From assembly GCA_036488725.1 (NCBI GenBank), contig DASXHD010000032.1, positions 58,752 through 122,751 on the forward strand: a DNA stretch of 64,000 nucleotides, given 5' to 3'. Origin of the DNA: DASXHD01 sp036488725 (GTDB taxonomy: Bacteria; Myxococcota_A; Polyangia; Polyangiales; Polyangiaceae). This document shows, one piece after another, positions 21,401 through 28,629 of the stretch. The notes beneath the pieces were generated by a model, which made no database searches, was not told the origin of the DNA, and saw only the letters and a list, made by a program, of their open reading frames with translations. Made by a program: the position numbers and the translations under genes. Every line of letters starts with the position of its first letter. The stretch's first letter is position 1.

Positions 21401-21471
21401 CATGTGGTCACTGCGCACTTGCACAGCTACGCGGGAACTACGCCTGAAGCAAGCGAAATCCGTCCGATAAC

Positions 21472-21500
21472 TTGACACAAGGTCAGGTGAGGCATACCTG
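21472..21500 (+). promoter_or_regulatory. Possible sigma70 promoter of the FmdB-like gene
   Basis: A perfect -35 TTGACA (21472-21477) and a poor -10 TACCTG (21495-21500) with a 17-bp spacer. Transcription would begin only about 8 nt before the ATG at 21515, giving a very short leader. The -10 matches the consensus at only two positions, so this is tentative. Confidence 0.4.
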
Positions 21501-21514
21501 GCGAGACGAGCGAG

Positions 21515-21808
21515 ATGCCGACTTACGAGTACGCGTGCAAAGCCTGTGGCAACGCCTGGGAAGCGAGCCAGCGCATCAGCGAAGCGCCGCTGACCGAGTG
21601 CCCGAAGTGCCATCAGCAAACCGCCGAGCGCCAGATCAGCGGCGGGAATTTCATTTTGAAGGGCGGCGGTTGGTACTCGGATCTCTACTCGTCGCCGTCG
21701 CCGAAAAAGAGCGAGAGCGCGACCGAGACGAAGAGCGAGACCAAAACCGAGACGAAGTCCGAAACGAAGACCGAAACGAAGTCGACGCCGGCGCCCGAAA
21801 AGAAATAA
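21515..21808 (+). CDS. FmdB-family zinc-ribbon protein with TETKSETK tail
   Basis: 97 residues. MPTYEYAC is the signature start of FmdB/CxxC_CxxC_SSSS regulators. C8-x-x-C11 and C29-x-x-C32 form a zinc ribbon, followed by the typical ISGGNFILKGGGWY segment. The last 28 residues are a low-complexity charged tail of alternating T-E-T-K and S-E-T-K, encoded by an imperfect 12-bp tandem repeat, and likely disordered. The family is widespread but its role is poorly defined. Confidence 0.85.
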   Translation: MPTYEYACKACGNAWEASQRISEAPLTECPKCHQQTAERQISGGNFILKGGGWYSDLYSSPSPKKSESATETKSETKTETKSETKTETKSTPAPEKK

Positions 21809-22315
21809 TCAGCGGCGCGGCGGACCGAACACGAGTCGCTTCGCATCGGCCGGAGTCGTGCCGAGCTCGGCGGCGAGCTTTTCGTAGACGAGATCCATCA
21901 AGCGGCCTCGGGGCGGCGCGGCGATCCGTGGGTCGCCGTGAAAGATGTCTTGGTCGAGGGCTGCGCCCTCGACAAGCGGGCTTCGCGCCCCCTTGGACCC
22001 CGCGGGACGTTCGTGCAAGGCGCGTTTTGCGAAGAGCGCGGCGCGCGCGAGGGTGTGGAAGCGGGTCATCGCGTGCATCCACGGGGTTGCGGCGGTCGGG
22101 TCGCGCTCGGCGAGCGCGAGCGCGTCGATGCGGCTCGCGATTTCGTCCTCGGGCAACGCGTCGATTTCACGGAGCGCGCCGGGGAAGCGCTCGGCGAGCG
22201 CGGCGAGCCGCGGCCGCGGGTCGTGGGGGGCGTCGCCGAGACGACGAAGAGCCAGCATCTCTTCGTACTTTGCGCGCAGCTCGGCCCAGGCGACGTTCAC
22301 CAGCTGAGCGTGCAA
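21809..22315 (-). CDS. Hypothetical protein, convergent to the zinc-ribbon gene
   Basis: About 168 residues, helical, charged and without Cys, signal or membrane segments; no family recognised. The reading frame has good GC-rich codon bias and ends one base after the upstream gene's stop. The start is uncertain: TTG 22315 has a close GGAG, GTG 22300 is shorter, and GTG 22375 would overlap the divergent pheA-like gene. Confidence 0.5.
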   Translation of the reverse strand: MHAQLVNVAWAELRAKYEEMLALRRLGDAPHDPRPRLAALAERFPGALREIDALPEDEIASRIDALALAERDPTAATPWMHAMTRFHTLARAALFAKRALHERPAGSKGARSPLVEGAALDQDIFHGDPRIAAPPRGRLMDLVYEKLAAELGTTPADAKRLVFGPPRR

Positions 22316-22363
22316 CGGCTCCGCGCATTGCGCAACGAGGACCGCCGCTTTACGCTCGTCGGC

Positions 22364-23494
22364 ATGTCGGATCACAAGCGCGAGATCGAAGAGCTTCGCG
22401 CCGAGCTCGCGCGGGTCGACGGCCAGATCCTCACGGCGCTCGAGAAGCGTGCGAACGCGTCGCGCCGCGCGGCCGAGCTTCGCGCGGGCCCGGCGCAGCT
22501 TCCTCTCACCGAGAAGGCGCAGCTCACCGCGCTCCTCTCGCGCGCGAGCGGTGACATGCCCGCGTCCGATTTGAGGGCCATTTTTCAGCAGATTTACGCG
22601 AGCTGTCTCGCGCTCGAGCTGCCGGTGAAAGTCTCGTACATCGGACCCGAGGGAGGGTTCGCGCACGCCGCTGCGCGGGCACGGTTCGGCGCGAGCGCGC
22701 AGCTCTCGGCGACCGAGACGATCGCCGAGACGCTGGAGGAGGTCGCTCAACACCGCGCCGAGTTCTGCGTCTTGCCGGTCGAGACGACGACCGAGGGGCC
22801 CGTTCAAGCGACGATCTTCGCGCTCGTCGCGACCGATTTGAAAATCGTCGCGGAGGTCGAAGCGGTCAGCGATTTGTGCCTGATGAATCGCACCGGCAAC
22901 GAGAACGACATCGAGAAGGTCTACGCCACGGCGGCCGATCACGCGCGCGCGCAGAAGGCGCTGACGGCGCTCGGAAAGAAGCCGGCCGGCGGAGCCGCGG
23001 CGCAAACGGTGACGATCTACGACGTGAAGACGCCGCTCGTCGCGTGCAAGCTCGCGGCCGAGGATCACGGCGCGGCTGCGCTCGTCACCGACGGGTTCGG
23101 CGCCGAGCACGATCTCCAGATCGCGCGGCGAGGGCTCGTCGACGACGGCGCGGAGCGCGTGCGCTACGCGATCATCGGTGCGCGCCCGAGCGCACGAACC
23201 GGCGACGATTCGACGGCATGCGTTTTTTCCGTGCACGACGCGCCCGGCGCGCTGCTCGACATTTTGCGGCTCTTCGCCGAGCGCGGGATCAACTTGCGCA
23301 AGATCCAGTCGCGACCGGACTCCTCGCCGCACGCGGGGTCGCCTGCGCACCCGGGCGACCCGGCGGAGTGGACGTACATGTTCTTCGTCGAGCTCTCGGG
23401 GCACACGACCGACAGGCCGCTCGTCAGCGCGCTCGAGGACGTGCGGCACAAGGCCCGCTTTTTCAAGGTGCTCGGGTCGTATCCGAGCATCTGA
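22364..23494 (+). CDS. PheA-like protein (chorismate mutase/prephenate dehydratase) with altered active sites
   Basis: 376 residues in the order of bacterial P-proteins: AroQ-type chorismate mutase helices (about 1-85), prephenate dehydratase lobes (about 90-275) and an ACT domain (about 285-376, with L-R-K-I-Q-S-R-P). Expected catalytic residues are changed. The dehydratase T-R-F motif reads V-R-Y, E-N-S-T-E-G reads E-T-T-T-E-G, G-T-F-S-H reads G-G-F-A-H, and the mutase lysine (I-K-R) is arginine. The ACT loop has an insertion rich in Pro/His/Gly. The neighbourhood (aroA-like, cmk, rpsA) is that of real pheA. It may be a pseudoenzyme; a residual mutase activity cannot be excluded. Confidence 0.7.
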   Translation: MSDHKREIEELRAELARVDGQILTALEKRANASRRAAELRAGPAQLPLTEKAQLTALLSRASGDMPASDLRAIFQQIYASCLALELPVKVSYIGPEGGFAHAAARARFGASAQLSATETIAETLEEVAQHRAEFCVLPVETTTEGPVQATIFALVATDLKIVAEVEAVSDLCLMNRTGNENDIEKVYATAADHARAQKALTALGKKPAGGAAAQTVTIYDVKTPLVACKLAAEDHGAAALVTDGFGAEHDLQIARRGLVDDGAERVRYAIIGARPSARTGDDSTACVFSVHDAPGALLDILRLFAERGINLRKIQSRPDSSPHAGSPAHPGDPAEWTYMFFVELSGHTTDRPLVSALEDVRHKARFFKVLGSYPSI

Positions 23495-23530
23495 AATTGA
23501 ATGAACGGGCTCGGCGCACGTACTACGATC

Positions 23531-24523
23531 ATGACCATGAAGCTGCCCCGCCTGGCCCTCCTCGCTGCGATCGCGCTCGGCGCGTGCGGCGGGGGAAACG
23601 CGAACCAGCCGGCCCCGACGCTCGCGACCTCTTCGGCTCAGCCGAACGCGGCGCCGCTCACCCCGGCGGCGCTCGAGGCTGACCCGCTCGGGCTCTTTCC
23701 GAGCGGCGCGCTCGGGATGTTCTCGGTCGATTTGCGTGCATTTTACACGAGTCAGTCGGCGGGACCTGCCGCGGCGCAGCTCGCTGAAAAATATTTTCCG
23801 GTCGGTGCCGAGGCTGGGTTCTCGGCGTCACGAGATCTCGATCGCGTGATGGGCGGTTTTTATTCGATGCAGGGCGCCGACGTGCTCGCGACGCTCGTCG
23901 GGCGGTTCGACGAGGCGAAGATTCGCGCGGCCGCGGACGGTAAGACGCAGCTTCGCGGCGGCGGGCTTCTCGTCGCGTCGCAATACGCCGATCGCACGAT
24001 GTACACGGTCGCCGATGCCGGGTTCGCCGTGCTGACGCCCCACCTGGTGCTCGCGGGGACGAAGACGACGATCAAGCGCGCGCTCGATCGGATGCGCGAT
24101 CGTCATTTCGCGCACGACGCGCCCGCGTGGATGCTTCAGACGCTCGCGACGCCGGGCGCGGCCGCGTCGCTCGCGGTCGACACCAAGTCGATGCCGCTCG
24201 CGAATCTGACCGGCGGCTTTCCGCTCAAAGGGACCGACGGGATGACCGCGGTTCGGTTGCTGGCGAATTTTCAGGCGCCGGGCATGCACGTCGCGGGCGC
24301 TGCGACGTACGCGGACGAAGCGCACGCGCAGGCGGGCGCGGCGGGGCTCAGCGCGCTCGCTTCGTCGGCGGCGTTCAACGTGCTCACGTCGGCGGTCGGC
24401 GTCGCGATTCGCGACGTGAAGATCACGCCGGCGAAGAACGACGCTCAGATCGCATTCGTCGTCGACGACGCTTCGCTGCGCAATCTGCTCTCGCGCTTGC
24501 CGGCGGTCATCGGCGGGGGATGA
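23531..24523 (+). CDS. Lipoprotein of unknown function
   Basis: 330 residues from ATG 23531 (ATG 23537 also possible). A signal peptide ends at the lipobox L-G-A-C, followed by a Gly/Asn/Pro/Ser linker. The mature domain mixes short helices and strands; a D-L-R-A-F-Y segment and a K-T-T-I-K-R-A-L-D segment suggest a fold shared with other myxobacterial lipoproteins, but I recognise no family. The stop overlaps the next gene by 4 bp (ATGA), tying it to the MoaC-like gene. Confidence 0.62.
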   Translation: MTMKLPRLALLAAIALGACGGGNANQPAPTLATSSAQPNAAPLTPAALEADPLGLFPSGALGMFSVDLRAFYTSQSAGPAAAQLAEKYFPVGAEAGFSASRDLDRVMGGFYSMQGADVLATLVGRFDEAKIRAAADGKTQLRGGGLLVASQYADRTMYTVADAGFAVLTPHLVLAGTKTTIKRALDRMRDRHFAHDAPAWMLQTLATPGAAASLAVDTKSMPLANLTGGFPLKGTDGMTAVRLLANFQAPGMHVAGAATYADEAHAQAGAAGLSALASSAAFNVLTSAVGVAIRDVKITPAKNDAQIAFVVDDASLRNLLSRLPAVIGGG

Positions 24524-25557
24524 TTTTCGCGTTCGAAGAGATCGGCCCGGACCTCGCGCGTCCGCCGATCGCCGCGCGGCGCGCCCTGCTCGGCGCCGGC
24601 GTCGCGATGCCGCTCGACACTTGGCGGACCCTGGCGCTGCCGCACCGTCAGACGATCGCGCTCGAGGGAACGAAAGACCACATCAACGAGCTCACGGTGA
24701 AGAACGCCGTGTCGTCCGTGCTCAAACGCGTTCGCTTCATGGGGCCGGTCAGGGATCCGCCGCTCGATGCGGTCCCGCAGCAGGTCGTCGATTCGCTTCG
24801 CGCGCTTCGTCCGCTCACGCTCGAAGAGTGGCGCGGGCTTCGGCCGCTCGATCGCTACACGCTGGTCGCGCTCGCGGCGAACAGCCGTCTCCTCTATCGC
24901 GCGATCGAGGAGATGACGTCGGGCCCGGCGTCGTCGCTCGGCGCCGCGAAGCTGCGGCCGTGGGTCGGGCCGCTCGCGCACGCCGAGGTGCGGATGACGC
25001 GCGCCGCGCTCGGTGAGGTCGCGAGCGGGCGGCTCCAAGGCGGCAAGGCGATCGTGCTCGCGCGCGCGGCGGGTGTTCGCGCGGCACGGAGCGCGCACGA
25101 GATCGTCGATGGCTACGCGGAAAAATACGCGGGCCCGGTCGAGCTCGACGCGCGCCTCGACGCGCAGATCGGCGGTTACGTTTGGCAGGCGCACGTGAGC
25201 TCGGCCGACGGCGAGTTTCTGTCCGGCCCTTCGATGCTCGCGGCTGCGACGGCGGCCGTCGCGCTGCGCGACGCGATCGCGCAGAACGATCCGGCGGCGA
25301 ACGTCGGCGGCGTCGCGCTGATCGAAGCGATGTGGTCGGTCGGCAGCGGCGCGTTCGGTGACGAAGCGACCATCGCGATGAACGCCAAAGCCTTTCGACC
25401 GGCGCCCGCGGCGGCCGCGAGCGGTCCGCGTCCGGCGCAAAATACCGGCGAGCCGCCGGCGCGCTCCGGCGTGCCCGTGTGGGTCGCGCTGCTCCTCGTG
25501 CTCTCGACGCTGCTCGCGTTCGCGGCGGCCGGGCTCACGCTCCACCGGCACCTTTGA
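24520..25557 (+). CDS. MoaC-like domain fused to nitrate-reductase-associated-like repeats, C-terminally anchored
   Basis: 345 residues. The first 125 hold two related helical repeats, each ending in a P-L-x-x-W-x-x-L motif. They resemble the 'nitrate reductase-associated' domain that accompanies molybdopterin genes. Residues about 160-275 follow MoaC: the segment before K-G-D-V becomes G-R-L-Q-G-G-K-A, A-R-I-A-G-I becomes A-R-A-A-G-V, and the LCHPL and G-V-E-M-E-A-L motifs are lost. A Pro-rich linker and a C-terminal membrane helix (about 320-340) follow. MoaC makes cyclic pyranopterin monophosphate, but this copy should not. No other moa genes are present. Confidence 0.6.
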   Translation: MIFAFEEIGPDLARPPIAARRALLGAGVAMPLDTWRTLALPHRQTIALEGTKDHINELTVKNAVSSVLKRVRFMGPVRDPPLDAVPQQVVDSLRALRPLTLEEWRGLRPLDRYTLVALAANSRLLYRAIEEMTSGPASSLGAAKLRPWVGPLAHAEVRMTRAALGEVASGRLQGGKAIVLARAAGVRAARSAHEIVDGYAEKYAGPVELDARLDAQIGGYVWQAHVSSADGEFLSGPSMLAAATAAVALRDAIAQNDPAANVGGVALIEAMWSVGSGAFGDEATIAMNAKAFRPAPAAAASGPRPAQNTGEPPARSGVPVWVALLLVLSTLLAFAAAGLTLHRHL

Positions 25558-26831
25558 CCGCGCTCATCGTCCATCCGCAGAAGACGCCCCTCGTCGGCAG
25601 CGTGCCGCTCCCGTCGGACGAGAGCATCGCGCATCGCGCGCTCGTTCTCGGCGCGCTGTGCAACGGCAAGAGTCGCATCCGGAGCTGGGGCGCCGGCGAG
25701 CGCGCCGAAAGAACGCGCGCGGCGCTCGAGGCGATGGGCATCGAGATCGTCGCGGACGGCGCGGACCGCGTCGTCACCGGCGCCGGGCTCTTCGGACTGC
25801 GGGCGCCGTCGCGCGAGCTCGACTGCGAAAAATCCGGCGCGAGTCTTTTGTGCGGCGTGCTCGCGGCGCAGCCCTTCGCGAGCGCGATCGCCGGCGATGC
25901 GCCACGCTCGCGGGTCATCGACGCACTCCGCGCGCGCGGCGCACGCATCGAAGCCGGCGGCGCGGTACGCATCGCGGGCCTCGCCGACGGCGAGCACCTC
26001 GGAGAGATCCAGCGCGAGCTTTCGGACCCGCGCGCCGACGAGAAAAGCGCGCTCCTCCTCTCGGGCCTCTACGCGCACGGCTCGACCACGCTGCGCGAGG
26101 ACGCGCTCACGCCGGATCACACCGAGCGAATGCTCCTCGCGCTCGGCGTTCCGCTCCGCACGCTCGGCACGATGATCGAGCTCGACCCCGCCGGATGGAG
26201 CGGCTCGATGCCCGCGTTCGACGTGCGCATCCCGAGCGATCTCTCGGCAGCGGCGTTCTTGATCGCCGCCGCGGCGATCGTCGCGGGCTCGCGCGTGACG
26301 TTGCGCGCCGTCGGCACGAATCCGACGCGCGCCGGCCTCCTCGACGCGCTCCGCGACATGCAGGCCCCGCTCGCAATCGAGCCTCACGGCGAAGAAAGCG
26401 GCGAGCCGTTCGGAGACATTCACGTCGAAAGCGGCGTGCTCGTCGCCGCCGCGATGGCCGGCGAGCGCGTGACGCGAGGCATGGGCGAGATTCCCGCGCT
26501 CTGCGCGATCGCCGCCCGCGCGCGCGGCATGACGAAAATCCGCGACGCGGGCGACGAGCCGCAGATCACGACCATGGTCGCCACGCTGCGCGCGTTCGGC
26601 GTCGCGTGCGATCCGGCGCCCGGCGGCCTCGACATCGAAGGGACCTTCGCGCTTCTCGAAGGCGCACGCATCGACTCGCGCGGCGACCCGCGCGTCGCGT
26701 TGTCCGCGGCGACGCTCGCCCTGGTCGCCTCCGCCCCCTCGCGCATCGAAGACGTCGACTGTCTTCGCGAGACTTTCCCGCGTTTCGTCGGCACCCTCCG
26801 CGCTCTCGGCGCGCGCATCGACGTGGCGTGA
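25554..26831 (+). CDS. EPSP synthase-fold protein lacking catalytic residues
   Basis: 425 residues, full length, starting at a TTG that overlaps the upstream stop. Fold and spacing follow AroA throughout, but the active site is dismantled. The P-G-D-K-S loop reads P-S-D-E-S (Lys to Glu); G-N-S-G-T-T-M-R reads E-K-S-G-A-S-L-L; S-A-Q reads R-A-D; R-D-H-T-E reads P-D-H-T-E; I-D-E-(I/Y)-P reads M-G-E-I-P; and the E-L-R-x-K-E-S-D-R motif is gone. Only S-x-x-x-R in the first loop and D-x-R near the C-terminus survive. It therefore should not make EPSP. It sits at the usual aroA position before cmk-rpsA. Confidence 0.85.
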   Translation: MTALIVHPQKTPLVGSVPLPSDESIAHRALVLGALCNGKSRIRSWGAGERAERTRAALEAMGIEIVADGADRVVTGAGLFGLRAPSRELDCEKSGASLLCGVLAAQPFASAIAGDAPRSRVIDALRARGARIEAGGAVRIAGLADGEHLGEIQRELSDPRADEKSALLLSGLYAHGSTTLREDALTPDHTERMLLALGVPLRTLGTMIELDPAGWSGSMPAFDVRIPSDLSAAAFLIAAAAIVAGSRVTLRAVGTNPTRAGLLDALRDMQAPLAIEPHGEESGEPFGDIHVESGVLVAAAMAGERVTRGMGEIPALCAIAARARGMTKIRDAGDEPQITTMVATLRAFGVACDPAPGGLDIEGTFALLEGARIDSRGDPRVALSAATLALVASAPSRIEDVDCLRETFPRFVGTLRALGARIDVA

Positions 26832-26853
26832 CGCGCGATTGACCTTCCTTGGG

Positions 26854-27708
26854 ATGCGCGTATCGTCGGAGCATGGTCGCGTTCGTCCATCGTTCGGAGA
26901 TTCTGATTTGAGCTCGGATCGTCGTCGTTCGGTCGGGCCGAAGTCTCATCGCTCGACGGCGCGACCGCCGGTGCGCGCCGCCCTGTCGGGCATCGAAGAA
27001 GCGGCCCGTCAAAAACAGCTCTACGTCGTCTTCCAACCCATCGTCGATTTGCGGACGGGAAAACCGTTCGCCTACGAAGCGCTCGTTCGCAGCAAATCGA
27101 AGGAGTTTCCCGATCCGCCGAGCATCTTGAGCGCGGCGATCGAGGCCAAGGCGATGGGCCGCATCGGTCGTGCGATTCGCGAGGCCGCGGCGTGCGATTG
27201 CCCGGACGCGCCGCTCTTTCTCAACATCCACCCGAGCGAGCTCGACGACTCGTGGCTCGTGCGGCCCGACGATCCGATTTTTTCGCACGAGCATCCCGTC
27301 TATCTCGAGATCACCGAGTCGGTGCCGCTCACGCACTTTCGGTTTTGTCACGGCATGCTGCGTGAGGTGCGCGCGCGCGGCGCGTGCCTCGCGGTCGACG
27401 ATCTCGGCGCCGGCTACAGCAACTTGAAGTACATCGCAGATCTCAACCCCGAGGTCGTGAAGCTCGATCGCGATCTCGTCGCGGGATTACGCGCCGGCTC
27501 GCGCCTCCACAAGCTCGTCGTCTCGATCGTTCGACTCTGCAACGACATGGGCGCGTCGGTCGTCGCCGAGGGGATCGAAACGTACGACGAATTCGCCGCG
27601 GCGCGCGACGCGGGAGCGCAGTTCGGCCAGGGTTATTACTTCGCGCGGCCGGCCACGCCGAAGCCGAGCTACGACTGGAAAGCGCTCTCGAACCCGCCGC
27701 CCAAATGA
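26854..27708 (+). CDS. EAL-domain cyclic-di-GMP phosphodiesterase
   Basis: 284 residues, essentially a stand-alone EAL domain after a 40-residue basic head. Catalytic signatures are intact: Y-E-A-L-V-R, N-I-H-P-S-E-L, E-I-T-E-S, DDLGAGYSNL, K-L-D-R-D, E-G-I-E-T and Q-G-Y-Y-F-A-R-P. It should hydrolyse c-di-GMP to pGpG, lowering the signal that favours surface attachment. No sensor domain is attached. Start uncertain: ATG 26854 is used; a TTG at 26839 adds five residues. Confidence 0.88.
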   Translation: MRVSSEHGRVRPSFGDSDLSSDRRRSVGPKSHRSTARPPVRAALSGIEEAARQKQLYVVFQPIVDLRTGKPFAYEALVRSKSKEFPDPPSILSAAIEAKAMGRIGRAIREAAACDCPDAPLFLNIHPSELDDSWLVRPDDPIFSHEHPVYLEITESVPLTHFRFCHGMLREVRARGACLAVDDLGAGYSNLKYIADLNPEVVKLDRDLVAGLRAGSRLHKLVVSIVRLCNDMGASVVAEGIETYDEFAAARDAGAQFGQGYYFARPATPKPSYDWKALSNPPPK

Positions 27709-27717
27709 TGGTAATGG

Positions 27718-28398
27718 ATGGGGCGCATGCGGCGGCCCATCATCGCCATCGACGGCCCGGCGGGCGCGGGCAAGAGCACGGTCGCGCGACGCGTGGCCGA
27801 CGCGCTCGGTTACGTGCTGCTCGACACGGGCGCGCTCTATCGCGCCGTCGCGCTCGCCGCGCAGCGCGGTAAAGTTTCGGTCGCCGACGCCGAGCGCTCG
27901 GGCGCGCTCGCCGAAGATCTCGCGCATCGCGGCGCCATCGTGCTCCTCGCCGACCGCGTCCTCCTCGAGGGCGAGGACGTCTCGCGCGCGATCCGCACGC
28001 CCGAAATCGGCATGGACGCGAGCACCGTCTCGGCGCACCCACCGGTGCGCAAAGCGCTCCTCGACATGCAGCGCAAAGCGGGCGACGCGGGCGGCATCGT
28101 CGCCGAGGGCCGCGACATCGGGACGGTCGTCTTCCCGAATGCAGAATACAAGTTTTTCCTCACGGCCTCGCCCGAGGTGCGGGCGCGCCGCCGATTCGAG
28201 GAGCTCGTCGCGAAGGGCCGCAGCGTGACCGTCGAAGAGACGCTCGCCGAGGTGAAGCGTCGCGACGCACAAGACGAGGGCCGCGCGGTCGCGCCGCTGA
28301 AGCCCGCGGAGGATGCGGTGCGCCTCGATTCGTCGACCATGCCGATCGACCAGGTCGTCGAGCTGATCCTTTCACGCGTGGGGCTGCGCGCGAGCTAG
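27718..28398 (+). CDS. cmk: Cytidylate kinase
   Basis: 226 residues with all expected motifs: P-loop GPAGAGKST (13-21), D-T-G-A-L-Y-R-A for CMP binding, E-G-R-D-I-G-T-V-V-F-P, and R-R-D-x-x-D-x-x-R with A-P. It phosphorylates CMP/dCMP to the diphosphate. It precedes rpsA, the arrangement seen across many bacteria. Start at ATG 27718; ATG 27727 is nearly as good. Unlike the upstream AroA-like gene, its active site is intact. Confidence 0.95.
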   Translation: MGRMRRPIIAIDGPAGAGKSTVARRVADALGYVLLDTGALYRAVALAAQRGKVSVADAERSGALAEDLAHRGAIVLLADRVLLEGEDVSRAIRTPEIGMDASTVSAHPPVRKALLDMQRKAGDAGGIVAEGRDIGTVVFPNAEYKFFLTASPEVRARRRFEELVAKGRSVTVEETLAEVKRRDAQDEGRAVAPLKPAEDAVRLDSSTMPIDQVVELILSRVGLRAS

Positions 28399-28629
28399 CT
28401 CAGCCAGGTCTCTCCTCGAGATCGAATGGAAATGGGCCCCCGAGCGCGAAAAGCGCGACCGGAGGGCGAAAATCCATGCGAGCGAATGAACGCCGAAATG
28501 CGCGTCGGGAGGGCCCTTTTGACTTGGCGCCCGCGGTGGCGTACATCCGCTGGCCCCGCGCAATTCTGCGCGGTTTTCTCATTCGAAACCCCAGCCCCGG
28601 GCCACGGCTCGGGCGAAAAAGCGTGTAAA

